Below, one piece after another: positions 33,397-41,726 of a stretch of 64,000 bases of DNA; position 1 is the first letter of the stretch, and the number at the start of each line of letters is the position of its first letter. The position numbers were made by a program, and so were the translations under genes. The notes under the pieces are model-generated. The model was not told the DNA's origin. It saw only the letters and a list, made by a program, of their open reading frames with translations, and ran no database searches. The DNA comes from CAZFLM01 sp964519955. Lineage in GTDB: Bacteria > Armatimonadota > Chthonomonadetes > Chthonomonadales > CAJBBX01. The DNA is taken from contig CAZFLM010000007.1 in the NCBI GenBank assembly GCA_964519955.1, forward strand, positions 1 to 64,000. Reading direction: 5' to 3'.

Positions 33397-36325
33397 GACC
33401 GCCCCGTTCGTCGCCGCACTCTCCGTCGCCTCGTGCTGCCTGCTTGCGGGCAGCACGAGGGCGTCGGCCTCCTCCACGCAGTCACCCTGGTCCCTCCTGC
33501 GCGTGCCCGGCTTCTGGGAGCAGCAGGCGGGCGGCAAGTACGCCAACCTCGACGGCTTCGCCTGGTACCGCTGCTTCGTCAAGGTGCCGAAGGCGTGGCA
33601 GGGCAAGTCGCTGCGCCTGAACCTGGGGCAGATCGATGACTGCGACGAGGCGTCCGTCAATGGGACGAAGGTGGGAGCGACCGGCACGCTGCCCCCAACC
33701 TACCGCGGCCTCTCGGGCGAGCAGCGCCGCTACACGGTCCCGGCAGCCGCTGTCCGGGCCGGCGAGTACAACCTGATCGCGGTGCGCGTCTACGACGGCG
33801 GGGGAGGGGGCGGCATTTCCGGCGGCCAGCTCAGCCTCGCATGCGATGCCGGCGCAATCGATCTGAATGGGGTATGGCAGTTCCGCGCCGGCAACGATCC
33901 GGCGTGGGCGAAGTGGCCACTCGATACCGCAGGCAAGGAGGATCTGGCCGTGGCTGAGAACTACGCGCACACCGAGGGAGCCGTCAGCGCGGGCGCCGGC
34001 ATCGCAGGCGCCGCCGCCGCGCCGGCCGAGCCACTGGCCCTGTGGTACCGCCAGCCCGCGGCCGACTGGGTCGAGGCGCTGCCGGTGGGCAATGGGCGGC
34101 TCGGAGCGATGGTGTTCGGCGGCGTGGACCGCGAGCGCATCCAGCTCAACGAGAACACCCTCTGGGACGGGCACCCGCAGGACACCACCAACCCCGACGC
34201 TCTGAAGTACCTGCCCGAGGTCCGCCGCCTGCTCTTCGAGGGGAAGAACGAGGAGGCCACCGACGTCGCCAACCGGCATCTGATGGGGCACCCGGCCGGA
34301 GTGAAGTCCTACCAGTCTCTCGGCGACCTGCACATCGAGCAGCCTGTGGGCGACACGGTGACGGGCTACCGCCGCGACCTCGACCTCGACACGGGTGTCG
34401 CGCGGACCACGTTCAAGGCCGGCGGCGTCACCTATACGCGCGAGGTCTTCGCCAGCCATCCCGCCCAGGTTATCGTCATCCGCGTCGCTGCCAGCAAGCC
34501 CGGGCAGTTGTCCTTCTCAGCCCGCCTGACCCGCCAGCAGGACGCGGCGTGCGCTTGGGACGAGAAGGCGGGCGAGTTGGTGCTGAGCGGGCAGGTCAAG
34601 GACATCCCGCAGGGCGAGACGCAGAGCCTCGGCATGAAGTTCATCGGCCGCCTCGCCGTGAGGGCCGCCGGAGCCAACGCGAAGGTGACAGGTGCGGGCG
34701 ACAAGGCGACCGTGAGCGGGGCCGACAGCGTCCTGCTGATCCTGGCGGCCGGCACTACGCTGCGAGACAAGGCGCCGGAAACCACCACCGCCCACCAGAT
34801 CGCCAGCGCGGCCGCCAAGCCCTACGCCTCGCTGAAGACCGCGCACCTCGCCGACCACCGCAAGCTCTTCCGCCGCGTCGCACTCGACCTGGGCGGCAAG
34901 CCCTCCGCGCTGCCCACCGACGAGCGGCTCGAGAACGTGCAGGGGATGGGCGAGGACGCCGGCCTAGTCGCGCTCTACTTCCAGTACGGCCGCTACCTGC
35001 TGATGGGCAGCTCGCGGCCGGGCGGCCTGCCCGCCAACCTCCAGGGGTTGTGGAACGAGCACATGAACGCGCCCTGGAACTCGGACTACCACACCAACAT
35101 CAACCTGCAGATGAACTACTGGCCCGCCGAAGTGGCGAACCTGGCGGACTGCCACGAGCCGCTCTTCGACTACACCGCCTCGCTCATCCCCTCCGGCCGC
35201 AAGACCGCGAAGGTCCACTACGGCGCGCGCGGCTTCGTCGTCCACCACCTCTCCGACGTGTTCGGCTTCACGACGCCTGCCGACGGCGTGTGGGGCGTGT
35301 GGCCGGTCGGGGGCGCGTGGCTGGCGCGGCACCCGTGGGAGCACTACCTCTACAGCCGCGACCGGCAGTTCCTGGCGAAGCAGGGCTACCCGATCATGAA
35401 GGAGGCCGCGCTGTTCATGCTCGACTTCCTGGTCGCGGACCCGAAGGGCCGCCTGGTCACGTGCCCGTCGCACTCGCCCGAGAACTCGTTCCGCAAGCCT
35501 GACGGCACCACGTCGATGTTCACGTACGGCTCGACGATGGACCTGGAGATCGTCCACGACCTGTTCTCCAACGTCATTGCGGCGAGCGAGATCCTGCAGA
35601 CCGACGCCGACCTCCGCCAGCAGCTCCGCGACGCGCTCGCCCGCCTCGCCCCGCTGCAGATCAGCCCGAAGACCGGGCGCCTGCAGGAGTGGATCGAGGA
35701 CTACGACGAGCCGGAGCCCGGCCACCGGCACATCTCGCACATGTACGGCGTCTATCCGTCGAGCCAGCTCGTATCGGATGCCAATGGCGCGTTCCGGGCC
35801 GCCGCGCGCAAGTCGCTCGAGTACCGTCTCTCGCACGGCGGCGGGCACACCGGCTGGAGCCGCGCCTGGGTCATCAACCTGTGGGCCCGCTTCTGCGACG
35901 GCGGGCAGGCGTACGAGAACGTGCAGGCGCTGCTGCGGAAGTCCACGCTGAGGAACCTGTTCGACAACCATCCGCCGTTCCAGATCGACGGCAACTTCGG
36001 CGGCACGGCGGGCATCGCGGAGATGCTGCTGCAGAGCCACGACGGCATCGTGCGGCTGCTGCCCGCGCTGCCCAAGGCGTGGGCGACCGGCAGCTTCAAG
36101 GGCCTGCGGGCGCGCGGCGGCTACGAGATCGACCTGACGTGGCAGGACGGCAAGGTCGTCGAGGCGAAGGTGAAGGCCAGCGCGAACGGGTGGTGCCGCG
36201 TACGTGCAAGCGTGCCCCTGCGCCTCGTCTCAGGCGGCGCGGCCACGCCCGAGGCCGAGGCAGCCGGCACGCACATCACCCAGTTCACGGCGCAGCCCGG
36301 CAAGACGTACATCCTGAGGCCGTAG
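33374..36325 (+). CDS. Exported GH95 alpha-L-fucosidase-like enzyme with an N-terminal jelly-roll
   Basis: 983 residues; signal peptide to about 33. Residues about 38-180 resemble the sugar-binding domain of GH2 proteins (WYRCFVKVPKAWQGKSLRL, IAVRVYDGGGGGG). The GH95 body starts near 220 with EALPVGNGRLGAMVFGG and RIQLNENTLWDG. Catalytic landmarks are GLWNEHMNAPWNSDY then HTNINLQMNYWPAE (Asn575, Asn577) and QIDGNFGGTAGIAEMLLQS (Asp872). GH95 enzymes are inverting alpha-1,2-L-fucosidases or galactosidases of glycans and xyloglucan. It is coupled to the GH2 gene by overlap, so the pair probably acts in one degradation pathway. The N-terminal extra module is not usual for simple GH95. Confidence 0.9.
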   Translation: MKRSPRSRTAPFVAALSVASCCLLAGSTRASASSTQSPWSLLRVPGFWEQQAGGKYANLDGFAWYRCFVKVPKAWQGKSLRLNLGQIDDCDEASVNGTKVGATGTLPPTYRGLSGEQRRYTVPAAAVRAGEYNLIAVRVYDGGGGGGISGGQLSLACDAGAIDLNGVWQFRAGNDPAWAKWPLDTAGKEDLAVAENYAHTEGAVSAGAGIAGAAAAPAEPLALWYRQPAADWVEALPVGNGRLGAMVFGGVDRERIQLNENTLWDGHPQDTTNPDALKYLPEVRRLLFEGKNEEATDVANRHLMGHPAGVKSYQSLGDLHIEQPVGDTVTGYRRDLDLDTGVARTTFKAGGVTYTREVFASHPAQVIVIRVAASKPGQLSFSARLTRQQDAACAWDEKAGELVLSGQVKDIPQGETQSLGMKFIGRLAVRAAGANAKVTGAGDKATVSGADSVLLILAAGTTLRDKAPETTTAHQIASAAAKPYASLKTAHLADHRKLFRRVALDLGGKPSALPTDERLENVQGMGEDAGLVALYFQYGRYLLMGSSRPGGLPANLQGLWNEHMNAPWNSDYHTNINLQMNYWPAEVANLADCHEPLFDYTASLIPSGRKTAKVHYGARGFVVHHLSDVFGFTTPADGVWGVWPVGGAWLARHPWEHYLYSRDRQFLAKQGYPIMKEAALFMLDFLVADPKGRLVTCPSHSPENSFRKPDGTTSMFTYGSTMDLEIVHDLFSNVIAASEILQTDADLRQQLRDALARLAPLQISPKTGRLQEWIEDYDEPEPGHRHISHMYGVYPSSQLVSDANGAFRAAARKSLEYRLSHGGGHTGWSRAWVINLWARFCDGGQAYENVQALLRKSTLRNLFDNHPPFQIDGNFGGTAGIAEMLLQSHDGIVRLLPALPKAWATGSFKGLRARGGYEIDLTWQDGKVVEAKVKASANGWCRVRASVPLRLVSGGAATPEAEAAGTHITQFTAQPGKTYILRP

Positions 36326-36368
36326 AGAGACAGAGGCCGGCGAGCAAGGACAGGGCACACGCCCGTAG

Positions 36369-36431
36369 GGGTTAAGCAATCGCGTTGCAGGCGTTCCATG
36401 ACACACAACGTAGATCGCGATTGCTTAACCC
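36369..36431. repeat. Perfect 16-bp inverted repeat between GH95 and the TIM-barrel gene
   Basis: GGGTTAAGCAATCGCG (36369-36384) is matched exactly by CGCGATTGCTTAACCC (36416-36431), with 31 bases between. A perfect 16-bp pair is well beyond chance here. No T run follows, so it is not a standard terminator. It could be an operator for a dimeric regulator or a transposon-derived remnant. Confidence 0.65.
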
Positions 36432-36504
36432 GGCAACGTGGCAACACGCACAGCCTACGGGTGGAACACAACCCACCGACAACGAACCCAAGAGGACCCA
36501 ACGA

Positions 36505-37368
36505 ATGAACGATACGACGATGACGCGCCGCACGGCGCTGACGGCATTGGCGGGGGCGGCAGGCGCCGCGATGATCGGAGGCGCGGCAGAGGCGCAGACG
36601 GCCCCGAAGATCAACGGGCGGCTGAAGCAGTCCGTCAGCAAGTGGTGCTACGGCAGCTTCTCGCTGGAGGACCTGTGCAAGAAGGTCAAGGCGATGGGCC
36701 TCGTCGCGATCGACCTGCTGAACGAGGACGAGTGGAAGAAGGTGCAGGACCAGGGCCTCATCTGCTCGATGGCGAACGGGCCCAGCTCGATCGGCGACGG
36801 CTTCAACCGCGTCGAGAACCACGACCGCATGGTGAAGGAGCTGGAGCGGATGCTGCCGATCGCCAAGGCGGCGGGCGTGCCGAACATCATCGTGCTGTCC
36901 GGCAACCGGCGCGGCATGTCCGACAAGGAAGGCCTCGACAACTGCGTCAAGGGGCTCAAGCGCGTGATGCCCGCCGCGGAGCAGGTCGGCGTGAACATCG
37001 TGATGGAGCTGCTGAACAGCAAGCGCGACCACAAGGACTACATGTGCGACCACACGGCGTGGGGCGTGGAGATGTGCAAGGGCGTCGGCTCACCGCGCAT
37101 GAAGCTGCTGTACGACATCTACCACATGCAGATCATGGACGGCGACGTCATCCAGACCATCAAGGACAACATTCAGTACATCGGCCACTTCCACACCGGA
37201 GGGTGCCCCGGTCGCCGCGAGATCGACGACACGCAGGAGCTGAACTACCCGGCCATCTGCAAGGCGATCGTCAAGACCGGCTTCACGGGGTACCTCGCCC
37301 ACGAGTTCATCCCGAGCCGCGACCCGATACAGTCGCTGCAGCAGGCATTCACCCTCTGCGACGTGTAG
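36505..37368 (+). CDS. Tat-exported hydroxypyruvate isomerase-like TIM-barrel protein
   Basis: 287 residues. The N terminus MTRRTALTALAGAAGAAMIGG is a twin-arginine signal, so the enzyme is probably folded before export. The rest follows the AP-endonuclease-2/xylose-isomerase barrel: VSKWCYGSFSLEDLCKKVKA, MELLNSKRDHKDYM, LLYDIYHMQIMDGDV, IGHFHTGGCPGR and GYLAHEFIPSRDP, as in hydroxypyruvate isomerase (Hyi). The metal/active-site Glu and His residues of the family appear conserved. The start at 36505 gives the Tat signal directly. It follows the GH2-GH95 pair, suggesting sugar conversion. Confidence 0.82.
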   Translation: MNDTTMTRRTALTALAGAAGAAMIGGAAEAQTAPKINGRLKQSVSKWCYGSFSLEDLCKKVKAMGLVAIDLLNEDEWKKVQDQGLICSMANGPSSIGDGFNRVENHDRMVKELERMLPIAKAAGVPNIIVLSGNRRGMSDKEGLDNCVKGLKRVMPAAEQVGVNIVMELLNSKRDHKDYMCDHTAWGVEMCKGVGSPRMKLLYDIYHMQIMDGDVIQTIKDNIQYIGHFHTGGCPGRREIDDTQELNYPAICKAIVKTGFTGYLAHEFIPSRDPIQSLQQAFTLCDV

Positions 37369-37374
37369 AACGGC

Positions 37375-37400
37375 GGGGATCGGGGGATGGGGACTGGGGG
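37375..37400 (+). other. Potential G-quadruplex just after the TIM-barrel gene
   Basis: Four guanine runs (4, 5, 4 and 5 G) separated by loops of 3, 2 and 3 bases start 7 bases after the stop codon. This meets the classical G4 pattern on the coding strand. It may affect message stability or simply be a simple-sequence tract of the genome. Confidence 0.55.
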
Positions 37401-37491
37401 CCGGGTGGCAGTTGACGCCGCCCGGCCTGTTGAGGCTCGCTCTGCTCCGACGGAACCACTGTGCACAACCAGGTCCGTTGCGAGCATCGGC

Positions 37492-37842
37492 CTAGAGCGC
37501 AAGCACTCTCCTGAGCGACGCGTCTACCTCGCTCATCTCCGCTTCGCCCAGAACACCCATCTGCTCGATCAGGCGATCTTTGCTGATGGTCAGGAGTTGT
37601 TCGCACTTGGCGAACGAGACCTGTCGGAGTCCGTTGCTCTCTGACGGCTCGATGCGGACGTGGAACGGCACCGGGCGCCCGGCCGAGCTGATGGCCACAA
37701 CCACGGTCAGCGGGTAGCGTAGGTTCGAGTTGGCCAGATCGGTCTGGACGACAAGCCCCGGACGCCGGCCCTCCTGTTCCGATCCTCTCGCAGGATGCCA
37801 GTCCAGCCAGTAGATTCCGCCCCGGATCGGCTCAACTGGCAT
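37492..37842 (-). CDS. PemK/MazF-family toxin (endoribonuclease)
   Basis: 116 residues from the ATG at 37842. IRGGIYWLDWHPARGSEQEG, then RRPGLVVQTD, gives the MazF N-terminal beta barrel, and LTVVVAISSAG and SFAKCEQLLTISKDRL the second half. MazF-type toxins cleave mRNA or other RNA at short motifs. Its start overlaps the upstream antitoxin end by 11 bases. The pair lies convergent to the TIM-barrel gene. No evidence for degeneration. Confidence 0.88.
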   Translation of the reverse strand: MPVEPIRGGIYWLDWHPARGSEQEGRRPGLVVQTDLANSNLRYPLTVVVAISSAGRPVPFHVRIEPSESNGLRQVSFAKCEQLLTISKDRLIEQMGVLGEAEMSEVDASLRRVLAL

Positions 37843-38086
37843 CGCCGGTCGCCTCCATGAAGATCGGCAGCATCCAGTCCACGTCCGAGCCCCCAAGGTC
37901 AGCGCCCACGAGCGTAAAGGCATCGTACAGAGCCTGGTCCTCGGCAGAGCGCACGAGGCCTGAGACCCCTTCCACGATCACGCTGTTGACACTCGATCGC
38001 CTGCGCTTGGCCAGGCCCTTCACCGCTTCGTGCAGAGTCACAGGCAGCCTTAGCGTGATCGTGACACTGTCACCAGCAGACTGCAT
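37832..38086 (-). CDS. Antitoxin of the MazF-like toxin (ribbon-helix-helix-like)
   Basis: 84 residues starting at 38086 (MQSAGDSVTITLRLPVTLHE), with GGAGGTGCGTC before the ATG. The short strand SVTITLRLP and the two helices that follow (HEAVKGLAKRRRSSVNSVIV) look like a ribbon-helix-helix DNA-binding fold, with an acidic C-terminal tail for the toxin. Similarity to MazE is not visible, so this is an antitoxin by position and fold only. The promoter region just upstream carries a palindrome. Confidence 0.75.
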   Translation of the reverse strand: MQSAGDSVTITLRLPVTLHEAVKGLAKRRRSSVNSVIVEGVSGLVRSAEDQALYDAFTLVGADLGGSDVDWMLPIFMEATGDAS

Positions 38087-38118
38087 GACGCACCTCCGTT
38101 CCGGGCTATCGTGGGTAC

Positions 38119-38157
38119 ATATCACCAGATGATATCACATCGTTGATCGCATGTCAA
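38119..38157 (-). promoter_or_regulatory. Promoter and operator of the MazF-type pair
   Basis: On the minus strand TTGACA (complement of 38152-38157), a 17-nt spacer and TATCAT (complement of 38129-38134) form a strong promoter. The inverted repeat ATATCA-N5-TGATAT (38119-38135) covers the -10, a likely antitoxin operator. Confidence 0.7.
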
Positions 38158-38681
38158 ATCAGCTCCCCGCGCCCCACCCGCATCAGGTACTCCGGCGGGT
38201 CGTCGCCCGGCATGCCCACTGTCTTGAAGTGGCGCAGGCCTACCTTCTCGTAGCAGCGGATGGCGGCGGCGTTCTCCGGCTCCGGGCCCATCACGACGCA
38301 GCCGACGCGCGGGTCGGCGAAGGCGACCTCGCGCAGGAACGCCGCGAGAAGCACCGTGCCGAGCCCCTTGCCCACGTACTCGGCCTCCCCGATGAACAGG
38401 TCCACACCCGCTGCATCGTCGTCCACCTGCACGTGCTCGGCGTAGTCCGGGTAGTCGCCGATGAGGTAGGTCTGGATGTAGCCGATGGGCGCGTCGTCGA
38501 GCACCATCAGGAAGCCACGCGTGGGCCGCTCGCCGCGGGCCACCGGCAGGTAGCGCTCGGCCACCTCCTCCGGCGTCTGGTCGCGGCGCGCATACCACCG
38601 CCGCGCGGCGCCGGCGCTGAGCCACTGGTGCATGAGGGGCATGTCGCCCTCGGCGATGGGTCGAAACGAGATGCGGGGCAT
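38154..38681 (-). CDS. GNAT acetyltransferase, AAC(6')-like subfamily
   Basis: 175 residues. The order of motifs, WYARRDQTPEEVAERYLPVA, PIGYIQTYLIGDYPDY, VDLFIGEAEYVGKGLGTVLL (acetyl-CoA loop) and AAIRCYEKVGLRHFKTVGMP, resembles the aminoglycoside 6'-N-acetyltransferases of the AAC(6')-Ib type and the siderophore-like Acetyltransf_8 family. That gives acetyl transfer to an amine but not a drug-resistance phenotype. Its stop lies in the -35 of the toxin-antitoxin promoter. It is divergent from the next gene. Confidence 0.8.
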   Translation of the reverse strand: MPRISFRPIAEGDMPLMHQWLSAGAARRWYARRDQTPEEVAERYLPVARGERPTRGFLMVLDDAPIGYIQTYLIGDYPDYAEHVQVDDDAAGVDLFIGEAEYVGKGLGTVLLAAFLREVAFADPRVGCVVMGPEPENAAAIRCYEKVGLRHFKTVGMPGDDPPEYLMRVGRGELI

Positions 38682-38802
38682 GGCAGGTACCTCCAGGGGC
38701 AGTGAGTTCGCCCCGGTCCCGAGGAAAGCCTCCTATCGCCGCGCGGGAGGAATGGGCGAGAGACCGGCGAACCATGACGCAACGAACCCAAAGGACGCTT
38801 CC

Positions 38803-39678
38803 ATGTACGTATCCGTGCGCGACGACATCCTGATGATCTGCGGCTATACCCGCGTCGACGAGGGCCTCAAGTCGCTCGGCCTCGACGCCGTCGAGCTATC
38901 CGTCGATCGCTCCTACAAGGTGCATGCCCTCGTGCCCACTCCCGAGCGGCCGCACCTCTTCATCGACCGGGACGAGGACGTCGACGAACTCGCCCGCCAG
39001 AGCCGCGAAGCCGGCATCAAGATCAGCGCGCTGCTCATGCCGAACAACTTCAACGCGCCCGACATCGACGTCGAGATCGCCTGGACCATCCGTACCGTGC
39101 AGGTCGCGGCGAAGCTCGGCATCGTCGCCGTCCGCATTGACGCGATGATGCACGGTGAGCAGGAGATGCCGCTGGAGGAGCGCCAGAGCCTCTTCGCCGA
39201 GCGCATCCGCCGCGTGCTCGACGCCACCGAGGGCCTGCCCGTCGAGCTGGGCATCGAGAACCACGGCTTCCAGGGCAACGATCCGGACTTCCTCGACGGC
39301 CTGCTGGCCAAGACAGGCAACCCGCGCCTCGGCATGACGCTGGACACGGGCAACTTCTACTGGGCCGGCCACCCGCTGGACCGCGTCTACGAGATCCTGG
39401 CCCACTTCGCCCCGGTGGCCAAGCACACCCACGTCAAGAACATCTGCTACCCCGAGGCGATGCGCAACACGCAGCGGGAGCTGGGTTACGAGTACGAGCA
39501 GTACGTGTCACCCATCCTGGATGGCGATATCGACACGGATCGCGTCATCGCCATCCTGAAGGCAGGCGGCTACGACCGCGACCTGTGCATCGAGGACGAG
39601 TCGTTCGGCAAGTACGGCACCGAGGCCCGCCAGGCCAACCTGCGCGCGGCGGCGGAGTACTTCAAGGCGCACGTGTAG
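38803..39678 (+). CDS. Sugar phosphate isomerase/epimerase-like TIM-barrel protein
   Basis: 291 residues from ATG 38803, preceded by AAAGGACG. It has no signal peptide, unlike the related gene at 36505. Motifs of the AP-endonuclease-2 barrel are visible: LKSLGLDAVELSVDRSYK, GIVAVRIDAMMHGEQE, LGIENHGFQGNDPDF, MTLDTGNFYWAGHPLD, VAKHTHVKNICYP and DLCIEDESFGKYG. The Glu, Asp, His and Glu positions that bind the metal in this superfamily seem to be in place. It probably isomerises a ketose or a sugar acid; substrate not defined. Confidence 0.85.
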   Translation: MYVSVRDDILMICGYTRVDEGLKSLGLDAVELSVDRSYKVHALVPTPERPHLFIDRDEDVDELARQSREAGIKISALLMPNNFNAPDIDVEIAWTIRTVQVAAKLGIVAVRIDAMMHGEQEMPLEERQSLFAERIRRVLDATEGLPVELGIENHGFQGNDPDFLDGLLAKTGNPRLGMTLDTGNFYWAGHPLDRVYEILAHFAPVAKHTHVKNICYPEAMRNTQRELGYEYEQYVSPILDGDIDTDRVIAILKAGGYDRDLCIEDESFGKYGTEARQANLRAAAEYFKAHV

Positions 39679-39681
39679 GAG

Positions 39682-40044
39682 CCCGGCGCGCCGCGGAGGG
39701 CGCGCCACACGGGTCGGTGGGAGAGGCAGTCGTGGGGTGGGGCCTCCGCGCCCCGCCGAGTCCTTGACGTTGCACGATTGTGCGCGNNNNNNNNNNNNNN
39801 NNNNNNNNNNNNNNNNNNNNNNNNNNNNNNNNNNNNNNNNNNNNNNNNNNNNNNNNNNNNNNNNNNNNNNNNNNNNNNNNNNNNNNGACGTTGCACGATT
39901 GTGCGCGTTCTGGCGCTCCCGGCGCGCCGCGGAGGGCGCGCTCCACAGGTCGGTGGGAGAGGCGATTGTGGGGTGGGGCCTCCGCGCCCCGCCGGGTCCT
40001 TGACGTTGCACGATTGTGCGCGTTCTGGCGCGCCCCACAGGGTC
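39682..40044. repeat. Tandem repeat of about 115 bp interrupted by the scaffold gap
   Basis: A unit with GGCGCGCCGCGGAGGGCGCG, TCGGTGGGAGAGGC, GGGGTGGGGCCTCCGCGCCC and ending TTGACGTTGCACGATTGTGC occurs before the gap (about 39682-39786) and again after it (about 39919-40021). Its closing part is repeated directly after the Ns (39887-39907) and a partial further copy starts at 40021. Inner palindromes (GCACGATTGTGC) can form small hairpins. The gap and the repeat together fill the 389 bp between two genes; no gene is visible here. A degenerate copy of the GTGGG...GCCTCCGTGCCC part lies at about 47256-47285. Confidence 0.75.
39787..39886. other. Assembly gap of 100 Ns
   Basis: Exactly 100 undetermined bases, a common placeholder for a gap of unknown length. 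Repeats on both sides explain why the assembly broke here. The true number of repeat units and any gene between are unknown. Confidence 0.99.
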
Positions 40045-40067
40045 GGTCAGCAACGGAGGTCCGCCCG

Positions 40068-41669
40068 ATGAAGAGCCGCATCTGGCCCATGATCGTCGCT
40101 CCCGCCGTCGCGCTGAGCATCGGCTGGGGCATTCGCGGCAACTTCGGCCACGAGCACGGCGCCATGATGCCGGGCGCCCTGGCCGCGATGGCGGCCGTCC
40201 TCGTCGCGGGGCGCGCGGACTGGCACCGGCGCGTCGCCTACTTCGGCGCGTTCGGCGCGCTGGGCTGGGCGTTCGGCGGCTCGATGTCCTACGGCCACGT
40301 GCTGGGCTACGCGAACTCCATCGACTCGCCGACGGTGGCCTACGGCTATGCCTGCCTGTTCCTCATCGGCTTCTTGTGGGCCGCGGTAGGGGGCGCCGCG
40401 ACGGCACTTTCCGCCTACCTCTCCCGCGAGCGGCTGACCGAGCTGTTCGCGCCGGTCCTGCTCTTCTTCGGGGTCCTGGCCCTGCACGATCTCACCTACG
40501 AGCCGCTGAACGTCTGGCTCGCGAACGCTCTGCATGGCGCATCCATCACCGCCTCCTACACCTTCCGCCAGGACGAGCCGCTCTACTGGTTCGACGCCGA
40601 CTGGACGACCGCGCTCATCGGCGTCCTCGTCCCGCTCGCCTACGCAGCCTGGCGCCGCCGGTTCGACCGGGCGACGTCGCTGATGCTGCACCTGTCCGTG
40701 GGCTGGTGGGCCGGCTTCCTGCTCTTCCCCGTGCTCCTCGGATGGCGCATGACCCCGCCGCGCGGCGACAACTGGGCCGGGTGCCTCGGCCTCACCGCCG
40801 GCCTGTGGGTCTACCTGTGGCGCGAGAACCTGCGCGGCGTGCTGTTCGCGTCGCTGCTGGCCGGCTTCGTCGGCGGGGCCGGCTTCGCGCTCGCCACGCT
40901 CTTCCAGGCGCTCGAGGTCACCACGGCCTGGCCGACGAACTGGCACAGCGTGCTGGAGCAGACGTACGGCCTCATCAACGGCATCGGCATCGGCGCGGTG
41001 ATGCTCGTCCTGCGCAGCCGGGCACCGCGCGTCTCCGACGAGCCGGCCGTGCGCCGCTGGACCGACTGGTTTGCCCCGGCTGCCGTGTTCATCCTCGTCT
41101 CCTACCTGAACCTGCGAAAGAACCCGGAGGAGTGGGTCAAGTCGAAGGCGATGGCGCCGGTCCTGGCTGGCCTGCAACCCATCACCTGGTTCAACCTGGC
41201 CTACCTGGCCCTCGCCATCGCGACGGTCTGGCTCCTGGTCACGCACCTGCGCCGCGGGCTGCCGCTCGTGCCGACAACGTGGCTCGGCAAGGGGCAGGCG
41301 CTGCTGCTCGCATTCCTCTGGTGCGTCGTCGTGGGCAACTTCGAGCGGGCCCTGCCGAGCTTCGCAGCCCAGCGCCTCATCACCGAGGGGGTCATCTTCG
41401 CCAACGCCGTCATCCTGACGCTGCTGATCCTGCTGGCCCCCGTCGCGACGCCGCCCGAGCCGGAGGAGCCCGCGTCGTGGTCACGCCACCTACGCCGCAC
41501 CAACGCCTGGGGCATCGCCGGAGCCATCGCCTGCGTGCTGGTATCTTGGTCGCTGACGCGCGCCTTCTCGACCGACGAGACCGTGAAGTTCCGCGGCAAC
41601 CACATCCGCTTCGGCCCGCACGCAACCGCAACCACCGAGAAGCCGAGACCTGGAGCGCCGCACCCGTGA
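40068..41669 (+). CDS. Polytopic membrane protein of unknown function
   Basis: 533 residues with GGAGGT (40055-40060) before the ATG. About 13-14 hydrophobic segments are seen. The first part carries IGWGIRGNFGHEHGAMMPGA, with conserved-looking Arg, Asn, His and Glu, and WAFGGSMSYGHVLGYANS, which look like functional rather than packing residues. Loops include ALHDLTYEPLN and LGWRMTPPRGDNWAG. No ABC, MFS or SSS signature is recognised. The C terminus (about 510-533) is a short exported or cytoplasmic tail; its stop lies in a repeat unit. I cannot assign a function; transporter or membrane enzyme remain open. Confidence 0.5.
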   Translation: MKSRIWPMIVAPAVALSIGWGIRGNFGHEHGAMMPGALAAMAAVLVAGRADWHRRVAYFGAFGALGWAFGGSMSYGHVLGYANSIDSPTVAYGYACLFLIGFLWAAVGGAATALSAYLSRERLTELFAPVLLFFGVLALHDLTYEPLNVWLANALHGASITASYTFRQDEPLYWFDADWTTALIGVLVPLAYAAWRRRFDRATSLMLHLSVGWWAGFLLFPVLLGWRMTPPRGDNWAGCLGLTAGLWVYLWRENLRGVLFASLLAGFVGGAGFALATLFQALEVTTAWPTNWHSVLEQTYGLINGIGIGAVMLVLRSRAPRVSDEPAVRRWTDWFAPAAVFILVSYLNLRKNPEEWVKSKAMAPVLAGLQPITWFNLAYLALAIATVWLLVTHLRRGLPLVPTTWLGKGQALLLAFLWCVVVGNFERALPSFAAQRLITEGVIFANAVILTLLILLAPVATPPEPEEPASWSRHLRRTNAWGIAGAIACVLVSWSLTRAFSTDETVKFRGNHIRFGPHATATTEKPRPGAPHP

Positions 41670-41726
41670 CCGGTCGGGCTCTGAGGCACCCGCCTGAGGG
41701 GCGTGCCGCCAACCGCCGCGCTGGGC

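Noticed and set aside
38154..38681. Aminoglycoside resistance gene
   Set aside because: The motifs resemble AAC(6')-type GNAT enzymes, but many chromosomal acetyltransferases share them. There is no integron, cassette site or resistance neighbour, so only a GNAT call is made.
39780..40067. N-terminal extension of the membrane protein through the scaffold gap
   Set aside because: The frame is open across the Ns only because unknown bases cannot contain stops; GGAGGT and the ATG at 40068 give a convincing start.
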